Shown here: piece by piece, positions 50,973 through 61,979 of the stretch
How positions within the stretch are numbered: the stretch's first letter is position 1
How the letters are laid out: each line of letters starts with the position of its first letter
NCBI GenBank assembly: GCA_029641185.1
Contig: JAPWGK010000006.1
Coordinates: forward strand, 124,001 to 188,000
DNA length: 64,000 nucleotides
Direction of reading: 5' to 3'
Source of the DNA: Pseudofabraea citricarpa
Lineage: Eukaryota; Ascomycota; Leotiomycetes; Helotiales; Dermateaceae
Translations under genes and position numbers: made by a program
Notes under the pieces: generated by a model
Databases searched by the model: none
What the model saw: only the letters and a program-made list of their open reading frames with translations
Told to the model about the DNA's origin: nothing

Positions 50973-53454
50973 TCAGTCTATTAAAATCGCACCGTCGTCT
51001 TCGACCAAGATAACCTCATCATCAGCACTGCCATTTGTGTCTACTTTTGGTCGTTTGGCAAGTGGTGACGCTGTCTCAAGTACAGATGCTCGTCTTTTCT
51101 TGTTGAGATCCACAACAGGTTCGACTTCATCGTCTGCAGGTCGTTTCGTCCCGTTCTCTGTACCGTTGGCTTTCCCATTTTCTTGTTTGCGAGGTTTTCT
51201 CGGAATCGGCGAAAGAGAAAATTCAGCATCGAGATCAACCTTAGGTCGGAGATCGAGTGCCTTGATCGGCTTATCTTCCATGGCAGTCAATCTGGGGTTT
51301 GGTTAGTGCTGTGCCATGGAATAATGAGCGCGATGACTTACGAATCTTGAACATTCAAGATAAGATTGACTCGAGGATTCTCCTCGTCTTCATCAATGAT
51401 AGTTAAGAAGTCATCTGCCTTGATACCTACATAATAGAGTTAGCATGTAATATAAAACGTAATACTGGTGTCCTGTACCAAGTTCAGTGAGCTTTTTCGA
51501 TAGGTTCTCTGTCTCATCAACATCGTAAAGTAGGCCCGCATCGTTGTTAACGACGAACTCTTCTCCATAGCCAAGATCCAAACGTAGGAAACCCTCAACA
51601 AGATCATTAAGGGTAGCTCGAGACATGTCAACGAGAACTCGAGTATTTGCTACGCTGCATACTGGGCAGTCTGGATTCGGTGGTCTCATTCGATCAGGAG
51701 ACAGAAGTCGCTCAGGAACAAATGGCGAAAGAAAGATCTGTGCGAATTAGTTTAGATTACATGTCTAGACGAGGGGGGAAATACCTCTTTAGTGTTGTTA
51801 TAGTCGCCTCGGAGGACTTTGAATGATTGCAGAACACAAAGACCGGCTACAATAGCATTCGTGGTTGCGATTGCCGGAATGATATTGCCTGCCATTTGCT
51901 TGATATCGAAACGCGATTTGCTGTCAATGCCAAAGATTATCGATCGCAAGTTGGAGCTAGCAGCAACAAAGTCCAAGGTATCTTCATCGTCCTTGTCGAA
52001 TGTGATAACAGGCTCAGCAGAGTCAGGTGTGGCAGAAGCTTTCATTTCTTGAAATCGTCCACTCAGTCTTTCCAAGCTGCATGTTGTTAGCAAGTATTAA
52101 GACTTGTCGGTTTGCCCTACGAACCTGTCTTTAAAGACTAGAATGTTTTCCTGAAGAGTCCATATTCTCTGGCCATCCTTTACTACAGACTCTGTCGAAG
52201 ATTGGTCAGCTTCCGCGAGTAACGTAGCATAGTCTAAAGCCTCAGGTGGTCGTCTTGACTTCCACATGTCCTCCATAGACCGCAGTCGTATGATGTCGTC
52301 CTTGTAGACTTTATCGAAAAGTAACTGTGGAAACTCGGAGGTGCCCATAGCCTCTTTAATCTTTTTCAAGGCCTGTGACTCCTGCCTCAACTTTTCAATT
52401 TCCTTGGCTATAATGGCATTAGTGAGGTTGCCTTGAAAATAATTTAGTCAGTTACCATTTTCAGAATCTTGAGAGTGATCCATTTCTTTCGATTCATCTT
52501 CGCTGGCTCCAAAAATTTCACTAGGTTAGAATTTAGCCAAAATGTAAATAAATTTCCCACCCCCCAAATATACCTCAGTAGATAGCTTTTCCCCCAGACT
52601 ATACAGTGTATGGGCTGGCTAGGTGTGCTTCGGATGGTGCAGACCGGGAATGTCTTGGGTGTTTCTTTTGTTGTGCAGTCGTAACAAGCCGTTACTCCCT
52701 TCCGGATGACCTGTACCTGACCATTGAAGCCAGTAGTGCCACTCTCAATTAAAGGCACGTCGGCTGCTAGGCACATCTTATTGACATGTCTGCGGGCTTC
52801 GAGGTTGTCGAGAGCGTTGAAGACCATAGTGAAATGCTTAAACCAGTCCACGTTAAACTGCGAGTCCTTGATGTTGGCATGATGAGCGATCAAGTTGACC
52901 TTCGGGTTGAACTGGTGTGCCGCTTCCTTCGCAACCTATTCAACCGTCAGCATCCCTCCACTGCCATCGGCTGTATCAGCTTTACCCACCAGAGCCTTGG
53001 ACTTCTTGATGTGCTCGTGCCTGAAGAGGAATTGGCGATTGAGGTTACTGAGGTCGATTGTATCGAGATCGACGATTTGGATCTCGCCGAAGCCGGTGAG
53101 AACAAGATTCTTGAGTAGTTCGCAGCCAATTCCTCCAGCACCGACCATGAGAATGCGGGCCTGCGTGAAGTTGTTAGCGGCCATCAGCATCGTCATCATC
53201 ATCTCGGCCACCAAGATCAGGGATTGATGGCAAGAAGCAGGTCGAGAAAGGCTTTGCAACCTCCAGAGGGCGAGTCGCGGATGTCCTGAGAAGCTTGAGG
53301 GCTAGTTTGGAGCTTTGCGCTGCTCTGAGGAGGTCTTGCGACAGCGGGCGAGTTGATCCAGGCTGACTCGTTAACAGGGCGCGAGACTCACCTCCTTCAC
53401 CATTGCATTCAATGGTTTACCCAGCGACTGCTGGTTGGAATGATCGCGCGGCAT
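50973..53454 (-). CDS. uba2: SUMO-activating enzyme subunit Uba2
   Basis: Catalytic subunit of the heterodimeric SUMO E1; adenylates SUMO and carries it as a thioester, in the nucleus. Nine exons: 53392-53454, 52990-53160, 52574-52935, 52456-52520, 52125-52407, 51785-52076, 51479-51737, 51342-51426, 50973-51291, giving 554 aa. ATP-binding [10 protein letters not shown], the [17 protein letters not shown] block, catalytic Cys177 in [10 protein letters not shown] (same number as the yeast enzyme), and the zinc CxxC pairs CYDC and CPVC are all present. The C-terminal tail is acidic with basic NLS-like KKRR and KRPK and ends in a hydrophobic acidic stretch typical of SUMO-interacting motifs ([10 protein letters not shown]). 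In-frame ATG upstream would add MASI. The fifth intron uses GTTCGT. Confidence 0.95.
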
Positions 53455-54188
53455 GATTGATGCCATGTGTATGTCTGGCGACAACAGCGACAAGAGGGAC
53501 GAGATGGGTGGTGCAGACGAGGTGTGAGAGGTGGTGCTCGAGTGAGGTCAAACTGTTTGAACTGAGGCTAAGCCGATCGATCTTCTGCGCGTAAATGAAA
53601 GCGCGTCTTGTCTCGCTACGAGGGAGAACTACGTGCTACGTAGCTATTTGGGAGAAACGACTGTAGATGCTGTTTTTCAATTCAATGTTTCGGACATCCA
53701 GAACTATGTAACAAGCGTGTGGCTCTCAGGAACTGTTTTTGCGTCAAAGCATAGGTAGGTTGGATGGAAGGTTAAAAAGTTGAGGTGAGGTAGAGGTAGA
53801 GAGAGGAATACCTTGGCAGAGTCTCTTATCAGGGGCTTATCGAGCGGGCCCGGCTTGCTTTTCTTTACTTTACTTTTCCCTCAGTCTGCTGTATCAGGAA
53901 ACACTTTCACCACTTGCCAGCTCTCTTTCCCACAACCCTTAATATTGCCTGCACCTGTCCGGGGAGCTGCTGAACAAAGAGGTCCAGCTAAGTGAGCCAG
54001 ATAATAATTAAAAAAACAAGAAGTATTCTGGCACGCACCCCTGGTTGCCCGATCAGTATGACGCATGGGCACTGATCAGCCACTGACCCCTTTAAGAGAA
54101 GAACCTCCTCCTCCTAATTTCCACGTCCTCCCGGCCTTTCTTCCTCTCGGAGAAAGGAATCGGCCTCTTTGCCCCCCCTCTGCCTACC
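53455..54188. promoter_or_regulatory. Divergent promoter region, uba2 and queuosine-salvage gene
   Basis: About 730 bp between two outward-facing genes. C/T-rich tracts precede the plus-strand start. No defined element is recognised. Confidence 0.45.
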
Positions 54189-55444
54189 ATGTCGGATGAT
54201 GAGGCTGACCCAGAGCTTCTCGCATTCCTGCGCCAGCACTTCTCACAAAAGAAAGCACCAGAAGAGAAGGCCGAAATCCGGGTCTTGGAGGGGGCCGAAT
54301 ACGTCTATGAAAACTCTATAGATGTGGCCCTGGATATGCGGTCAACCAAGGCCGCTGCCGCCATGATCTATGAGCAGATGCAGAAGAAAGAGTATTCCAC
54401 CAAGACCTGGTCGTCACATGAGCTGCACCCAAAGGCAAAGGACGAGAGCACCGTCAACTTCATCTTCACCATGGACCTGTTGAACTTTTCATTCTGGTCT
54501 GAGAAGACCGACGAGGACCGCTTCGCCATTGAGTATAAGGGACAGAAGTGGACCGGGTATTGGTCGCTTGTGGCTGCACTCCAGAGGGCACTTGACGAAG
54601 GTTAGCTTACCACAAAGCTAAGAAGATACAAAGACTCATTTCATATTTCTCTCCCAGATATCCCCATCACCTCTTCAGATTTCTGGCAGAATGAGGACGA
54701 GTGCACAGAGGAGGTGCTCAAGCATGTTTTCAGAAGCTGTACGGAAGAGGAGATCCCCATGTTCAAAGAGAGGATGGCCTGTCTCCGAGAAGCTGGCCAG
54801 GTTCTCTACGAGGTATGTGGCACAGAATAAATATCTTAAACATGATCGCTGATGGCTGCTTGCAGAAGTACCAATGCAGCTTCGCGCAGTGCATCACGGC
54901 AGCCAACCACTCAGCAGCAGCTCTGGTCAATATTCTCGCCAGTGATTTTCCATGCTTCAACGATGTTGTACGGTTTGAGAACCGGAAGAGCGTACGCTTG
55001 CTCAAGCGGGCCCAGATCTGCGTAGCGGACATCTGGGCTGCGTTCGAGGGCGAGAGCTATGGCGAATTCGAGGACATTGACAAGATTACCATGTTCGCAG
55101 ATTACAGAGTGCCACAGATTTTGAATACATTAGGTTGTCTATGGTACAGCCCGCTGCTTGACAACACGATCCGCAGTAAGCGAATGATCGAGAGTGGACA
55201 TAGCTGGGAGGTTCAATTGCGAGGTAAGATAAACAAGATGAAAATTGAAACATCTGCTAAAAAGGATATAGGTTGTAGTATCTGGTGTGTAGAACTCATC
55301 CGACGGGAGATTTTGAGGAACCACCCAGAAGCGAAGATCAACGCAATCTTGATTGATTTCTTCCTCTACGACACTATGAAGGAGCGAGAGAAGGCAGGGC
55401 ACGAGGAGATACCTCATCATAGAACTCGTAGTATTTGGTATTGA
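54189..55444 (+). CDS. Queuosine 5'-phosphate N-glycosylase/hydrolase (DUF2419, Qng1-type)
   Basis: Family known to release queuine base from queuosine nucleotides so it can be re-used by tRNA-guanine transglycosylase. Four exons: 54189-54600, 54658-54812, 54866-55223, 55272-55444, giving 365 aa. Diagnostic parts are NFIFTMDLLNFSFWSE near residue 100, KGQKWTGYWSLVAALQRAL, the FADYRVPQIL motif with Asp268, and INAILIDFFLYD at the C-terminus. The fungus probably takes queuine from outside, since eukaryotes do not make it. Splicing at DE-D restores DIPITSSDFW. No targeting signal is seen, so a cytosolic location is likely. Divergent from uba2 and convergent with atg13. Confidence 0.92.
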
Positions 55445-56184
55445 GTTTTGGGAAGAGCTTCAGGATACCTCTTTAATATAAACTTATTTAGCTTAGACAT
55501 TTGCAATACATGCTCGCCGGGTATAAAAGTCACACTGGAGCCGTTACTAGCAGTACAGTTTTGAAACATTTTCATCAGTCACCATCCTCCGCCTCTGTTC
55601 GTACCACAGTTTTATGTGCTTTATACCTGCAAAGGATTTCTAATCAAATCATGCAGTACTTGAATTAATAATCCAACGTTGCAGCATCATGCAATCAGTG
55701 TACAAAGCACATTCATCACGACATATCAAGAGAACAAATGTTGAGAGTTGAGTTCAATCCATCAGCATGTTTCGCCTATCCACAAAAGACGCAACCTTCT
55801 TTATAACACCAGGTATCCCAACCCTCTTTCAGCCGTCCTATTCAATTTGAGACCCTAATTTCCGTCAAAAGCGGAAGAAGAAAAAAACAATAATATTGAG
55901 GCGCCCCGGCCCAATCTGTTTGCAAGGGAGTAAATGCCCTCTTGAAACGGTATGCGGATGATAAGAAAAAAAGACCCGATCTTCCCATGCCCCATTAACT
56001 CCGGTTATCCCATGAAACAGGCGCTGCGCTGCGTTACGCTCCACTCTTCGTTATGTTGTACTCGCCCAATGTATGCAACTATGCACCATATCATATATGT
56101 AGAAAACGTAAAATGGCGTAGAAGGCATCATCTCCGAACGTATTTCCACAACCCTCCCCCCCTTTTTTTAAGGAAAAAAAAGCT
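55445..56184. other. Convergent 3' region
   Basis: About 740 bp between the stops of the queuosine-salvage and Atg13 genes. AT-rich with a few homopurine runs. Nothing recognisable beyond presumed 3' UTRs. Confidence 0.5.
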
Positions 56185-59183
56185 TTACCAGCCTCGCCGG
56201 CTACCTCGCCGGCTGCTAGAACCAGAGTCTCCACCCCGAGAACCATCTCCTACATTTCCCCCGCCTCTGGCTTCTTCTATGCTTCTCCGTGACTGATGAA
56301 CCTCAGACATATCAAACAGTAAGGGCTCGTCATCGGCTTCATAATTTCCTGCAGTTCTAGTAAAGCTGTATCGGCCAGCGCCTCTTTCACTCGTGCCACT
56401 TCCACTTCCCCTCTCAACCAGACTAGAGAATGAGCCCGTTTGAGGCGGAGTGACACCACGCCCACCAGTCCGACCAATTCTTGGTCGGTAAGGTGAGTTC
56501 GTAGACCCAGCTATAAACCCACGAGGAACCTGCTGCATTTCTGAGTCTTGACCATCCAGACTCGAAGAGGGCTGTCGAGACATAGGCGTTGATGCCTCAG
56601 ATATGTGAGCCGCAGGTTGAAGAATAGATGGCGAAGGTGATGACCCAGAAGCTGTATTTTCAGCGGCTGAACCTAGACCAAGGAGGGCACTTAGGCTTGG
56701 TGGCTGGCGGTCATCTGCTCCCAGGCTGATGCTTCGATGCGGGCCAAATGGAAGATCGCTTAGGTCATCCTCGACGGTGACGCTACGATGCCGCTGGGCA
56801 ACGGAACTTGATCTCCTAGCATGGGGGTAGTATGGCCGGGGTGAAGTTGGAATGTCAATGGCATTAGTAGCCAGTTCGTTTGTTGAGTCGTCGTCGTCAG
56901 CAACGTCTTCCAATCTCGATTCGGGTGCCTCCCTACTTCGATGACTCAGTCTCCGACTGTGCGAGTAAGTCTGAGAGTATTCTGCAACAGAATTTGCACT
57001 GAGACGCGAAGGAATTGCAGGTGTATGAGGGGTATGTGGTGAGATTGGCTTGCCAGGGGACGAGGATACCGACATAGATGTAGCCGCTACCATTGGCGGT
57101 ACACTTGAAAGCTGCCTGCTTGATGAACTGGATGAACGATGTAAAGCAGTCGAAGAGGACATGGACTCCGTTAATGCATTATTTGACTCCCGCATCATTT
57201 GGAACTTGGACAATTGCGTACTCGTTCTCTTCGTCGATGCTTCTCCAGAAGGCTCAAAACTTGGCAAGGTCTTTTTGCTATCCAACAATTTTAGGAATTC
57301 GGAGATGTTGTCATCGTCAGTCTGAAGAGATCCAGAGCTGCCTCCACTCGGCTCGGCAAGAATACCCGAGCCAGGTTGAACAGAGGAGAAACTTTGTTTT
57401 CCGCTGCTCGTTTGGTCGTCGTCCAGTTTACTAGCCCCCCCAAAGGATGATCGCCCACGCCGATGGGTAAAACTACTGCTGTATCGACTGATCGGGGCTG
57501 GTTTTGGTGAACTAGACGTCGAGGCAGTAGCGTTATCTGGTGCACTAGGCCCTCCTCTTAGAGAAGCTGGCATACCAGCTGTGAGAGATGAGCGATTTCG
57601 TGCTTGAGCGAGAGCACTTATGCCAGAGGCCCGAGGGAGAGACTGGGGAGACTGAGGCGGGAGCCCTTCGCTAGCAATATGTAAAGGACTACCGCGTCCA
57701 GGAGAAGAAGAGAGCGAGCCCGCCTTGAAGGGCTGAAACGACAGAGAAGGCCTTCTTGCCATGTTCACACCCTCTAGAGATCTCAAAGACGCCCGAGACG
57801 TCTGCATCGGTCGTGTGCGTGGAAGGGACTCGCCTGGCGAAGAGCCCTCGTCAGAACCCATGACTTTTGCGGCTCGCAAGGCGGATATCGGACTTGAGCC
57901 AAGTGGTGGGCCATTGCCATGGAAGGTTGACATACTTCCATATGCCTGGCCTGGTTCTGGATCGTCGAGTCGTTGTCGATTTGCGGGCAAAGATCCAACT
58001 TCGGTCTTAGCATTACGGCGGCGGCTGTCGTCCTTGGTGGCTAACGAAGGCTGGAAAAAATGCTCATCGGCACCCATGAATCTAGAACTGAGCAAGGCCT
58101 CAGAGTCATCTACACGAAAATTGCAATCGTTGCGAAACGACACTACAGCTGAAATCTGTCCAGCGGGGGTGTCCGTTGTTCCAAAAGAGTAGTCTGTTGT
58201 GACAGATTTCTGACTCTCATAAAGAGGTAGGGTAAGGGCATCATCAGTTCGAGTGGGTTGCAGTTTACCAGACAAGACACGACAATTGACTCGTAATTGA
58301 GCATTTGCGGATCTGTTTTTGCCCAAGCTCTTCACAAATTTCCACCCAGGTACGAATTTGGCTGTCGTATATAACGCGCGGAAGAAGATAATACACTTCT
58401 TATACACTGTGGGGAGTGTAGATCCAAAATCGTAGGCCTCTTCTCCTCCAGGGCTCTCCTTCAACTCAATCCTCCAGCGTTCTAAAATGACTTCGCTGTT
58501 GCGGTTTTGCTGGTGGGTGCTCCCACCGCTAGAAGCACTAGCATTATTCAGTGCTTCTTGTACATCCCATCTTTTCCCTTCATCATCCACAATAACCAAG
58601 CTCTGACTACTTGTAAGGTCTGATGTATCTAGATATGTTTCGATTATCAAGGGAGGAGGTCGCTTGTCGAAACCACTGCATGTTTTCCATAGCTTGAGCT
58701 CATTCCGATAAGCATTTGTGTCATCCGTCTCGATTTGAAACTAGGGAGTATATCAGCGTAAATGCGATGCCGCGAGGAGATGAGAGCACCACATACCCAC
58801 TTGTTTACTTTCTTTGGTCCATCTGCAGTGTAGACGAGCGGCAGAACGAGTCTAGACTGCAGAATGACAATGGCGGCTTTTACGTGGAAGTTCTATGGGT
58901 AATCATCAATTAGTTACATATTACGGGAGCTAGGACAAGCTGTAGATGGAGGTAGATTTACTTGTATAATCTGGTCCAGTTTTCTCACCGCCTCTTGGCT
59001 TGGTCCATCTGTCATGCTCACATCGCCCACTTCATCAGGCTCATTATAACCTGTCATTTCTGATGTTGTCCTGGAATGTGAGCTGAAGCTTTCTTCTCTC
59101 GAATTATTTGTCCGCATTGGGTTTGTTCGTGGTGACGAGGCTGGCGAAGCCGTCACCGGGCTTGGTCTGGGATGCTGATGCAT
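56185..59183 (-). CDS. atg13: Autophagy protein Atg13
   Basis: Regulatory subunit of the Atg1 kinase complex that starts autophagy; phosphorylated by TORC1 under nutrient-rich conditions. Three exons: 58962-59183, 58797-58892, 56185-58740, giving 957 aa, usual for filamentous fungi. The HORMA domain (about 60-275) includes LDQIIQNFHVKAAIVILQSR and the region LWKTCSGFDKRPPPLIIETY, ending near RVNCRVLSGK. The rest is a very long Ser/Pro/Arg-rich disordered tail with many short phosphorylation-type motifs, where Atg1 and Atg17 binding sites are expected. Both introns fall inside the HORMA domain and are supported by conserved motifs across the junctions. The C-terminus is Gly/Arg/Ser-rich. Confidence 0.95.
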
Positions 59184-60057
59184 CTTGTGAAGGTATGTGC
59201 CGTGAGGAAAGTTTCCTTTCAGAGTAGTTGAGCGCGAGTGCTCTTGCGTGATTGTGTGTACCCAAGCACGATTTCAGGAACGAGGTCTGCAGCGATTGTC
59301 GCGAGGCTAGATGTTAAATGTAGCAGTGCCGATATACCACATAATTTGGGCATCCATCGTAGTATCGGTCGTCTATTGCTGGCAAGGTACTCTTGTAAGG
59401 TTGAAAGGGACGACTCCAGTCCAGGTGGTTTAGTTGTCACGGTGAGCCCAATGCAGTAAGTGAAGGCAGAGTGCACAGCTGGGGCCTAGGGGGGACTCAG
59501 GCAGCGAGCATCTTTGCGGATGGCCCTGGGCGTGGATAACTCGAGATTTTTATTTCGGAGGAGCTTTGGTGGGAGGGGCTTGAACGACTCGGAGGGATTG
59601 ATGCTGGTGTGGTATGGCAACGACCGTCTTGGTGTGACTGGGAAGCTTGATGCCGTTCGATCAGAGTCACAAAGACCCTATGGAAGCGCTAAAGCCGGAC
59701 CGAGCTCTGGGGTAAGATGGCGGCGGTGGTGCAGAGAGGCAGATGGCTGCGGGATGGGGATAATAGATGGGATGGTTGATGGGTGTTTGGGTGTCTGGGG
59801 GGGAGGATATAAGGAGAGGATGAGCGCGTGCTGCTTGGGGAGTGGGAAATGTCAGCGTGAGCCTGGCAATAATGAGTGCGTGTGTGCTGCTGTTGTGCAG
59901 TGCAGGTCAACAACAATGTGACGACGGGGACGCCTGGAGCGGATAGGAAGGATTAGTCAGCAGGGCGATAAGAAATGGAGCTGGGACTGGGACTAGGGAC
60001 TGGAAGTTGGGCTGGGGGGGTGTATTGCCGAGCTGCCTACTCTCCATACGGTGACTA

Positions 60058-60120
60058 CCACTGCCACTGCCACTGCCACTGCCTATAGGTACAGGCTACA
60101 GCCTACAGCCTACAGCCTAC
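60058..60120 (+). repeat. TGCCAC and CTACAGC short tandem arrays
   Basis: A (CTGCCA)n run of about four units is followed within 11 bp by a CTACAGC heptamer array of three and a half units. The heptamer is the same as that at about 19118-19150. Confidence 0.8.
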
Positions 60121-60268
60121 TGTACCGACAGGCCTACCACACACACTGGCACACACTACTACCCTCACACTCACCCTCACACTCATACAACCCTCGTCGC
60201 CTAATAAACTGTGCTTCTGAAGCCTGGGGCATATCGCTACTGTACGTACGAGTAAGGCAAGGTACTAG

Positions 60269-60289
60269 CTACCTACCTACCTACCTACC
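60269..60289 (+). repeat. CTAC microsatellite
   Basis: About five CTAC units in tandem in the gene-free stretch upstream of atg13. The unit is a common fungal microsatellite and has no feature of a gene. Confidence 0.75.
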
Positions 60290-61403
60290 AACCTATCAAC
60301 TTTTACTACCTATGGTGTGACCAGTCCATAACCATTGTTCATCTTTATCTCTTTGTCTCTCATTCTCCCCCTCTCTCTAATCTCCCATTGTTTGTCTGTT
60401 CTCGGCTGTCCCCTTAACCAAAAGGCATATCATCCCATCCAGCAAGGCGTCCCCTCCTTACTCCCTCGCTCCCCATCCTCCTCGGGTGGAGACGAAGCAC
60501 GAAATGGAAAAGAGTGTGCCACACCTCTCCCCCATTTTCAGCGTAAGGAGGCAAGATACCAGCCAGCCACTCAAACAAAGCCATATTGCTTCCATGTGAT
60601 TCATCGATTCATCGACTCATCGAACTCACCACCCGGGGAGTAGTGCACGTCCGCTCGTCTCTTTCTCTCTCGATTAATACGAGCTTGTGCTTGCTCTTGC
60701 TAAGGAAGAACCAACCGAGTGCTGCTTCCCACGCACCGCTTCGTCCTAACCACACCCACCTTAGACCACCTTGCTGGCTATATATTCCTCGCCTTGTTGG
60801 GAAGTGGTTCGCATCAGAAGAGAAGCGCCTCTGACTCGGCGTTTGAGACTCGAATGCTTGCTTGCACAAGGCTGCACTGCATTGACTTTGATGGTGGCCG
60901 GGCATCCGTTGCCAAATCTCAAGTGATATGAGGTGTCTGTGGAAGGGATGCCCGCATCCGTCTCTATCTCAGGGGATCACCTATCACCCCATAGGAAGGC
61001 CCCAACACTCCAACACTCTAGACCCTACTGAACATGGCGAAATCGGAGCCCAAGTCGATTCAAGCGTGTCAGATCCACATTGGTGGTATTGCCATCTCAT
61101 GTGCTCTTTGGATGATGCTGTCGTCATTGAGATCCAAGAGTCCGCACACTGACAAAAGCCTATTAAGATCCTCTCGGATGCCTCGAGGAACTCCACACAC
61201 CGGGTGTCCGTAGCATCTTACCTGGTGGTAGCTAAGACTTGTTGAGAACTTCACTAAGCCTCACTAGACTTCACATCATGTGACAAGGCACAGGCAAGTA
61301 TCTCACGTGCATATCATTTTGCAAATCTTATCAGTATATTTGGTGGTTGTAAATTGGCAGCTTTGGTTCTATAGGTATTTCCTTCTAAATTCCCTCGAGT
61401 TTT

Positions 61404-61979
61404 CTATCTCCGCGAAGCTCCCCGATTTCTCATTCTTTCCAGTATTTTGGCCTCTTCTTGGGCGTAGGCACAGCGAAACAAGTGCTGGTCTCTGTCATCT
61501 CCGAGTGACTTGTGGCATAGAGGGCAAGGGTCTGTGACCTGTTCTTCATCTGCACTACCCGTGAAAACTTTATCCTCAATTTGAGCATCCAGGGTCTGGG
61601 AAAAGATTTCAGATAGCCACTCGTCAAGTAATTTCGGACTAGCAGAGCGAGATGCCCCGTTCTCTGTGCTGCTTGAAAGGTATCCTGACTCCAGGATACT
61701 CGAGTCAGAGTTAACTCCTTGACGCTCTACTTGTGGCTCCTCTCCTTGATTCTGCTCTCGGCCTTTGCCTTTTGATTCTAGTCGGATGTCTCTCTTAACA
61801 GGGCCTTTGCCCCGCTTCTTGGTTCTCTCCTCTGAAGAGTACTTTGCTTTCGTCGAGTGATGAAGTTGTAAAACAAACTCACACTCTGGACAGGCGGGTC
61901 CAAATGGGAATGTGCAGTTTTCATTCTCGCAGGTAAGAGGTGCTGAGGTACCTGAGGATACAGAGGAGTTGGTGAACAT
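61404..61979 (-). CDS. Small protein with two putative zinc-binding segments, function unknown
   Basis: A 191-codon uninterrupted frame. Near the N-terminus CENENCTFPFGPACPEC has four Cys in a pattern suited to zinc. After a Lys/Arg/Glu-rich, probably disordered middle, the C-terminal part has CPLCHKSLGDDRDQHLFRC, a CxxC...H...C pattern like a small C2HC finger. Codon use and the paired motifs suggest a true gene, but I recognise no family. No signal peptide. It may be an orphan or lineage-restricted gene, and an additional upstream exon cannot be excluded. Confidence 0.55.
   Translation of the reverse strand: MFTNSSVSSGTSAPLTCENENCTFPFGPACPECEFVLQLHHSTKAKYSSEERTKKRGKGPVKRDIRLESKGKGREQNQGEEPQVERQGVNSDSSILESGYLSSSTENGASRSASPKLLDEWLSEIFSQTLDAQIEDKVFTGSADEEQVTDPCPLCHKSLGDDRDQHLFRCAYAQEEAKILERMRNRGASRR

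Larger units (their letters stand above)
59184..61403. other. Gene-free stretch upstream of atg13
   Basis: About 2.2 kb with only low-complexity frames. Includes TGCCAC repeats (about 60058-60083), a CTACAGC heptamer array (60094-60120), a CTAC microsatellite (about 60269-60289) and CT-rich tracts around 60340-60380. The atg13 promoter and a long leader are expected here. No recognised gene. Confidence 0.5.

Noticed and set aside
53161..53391. Reading through the first uba2 intron as coding sequence
   Set aside because: The frame from 53259 gives an unrelated N-terminus; splicing GAG to GCC yields the conserved [11 protein letters not shown] start.
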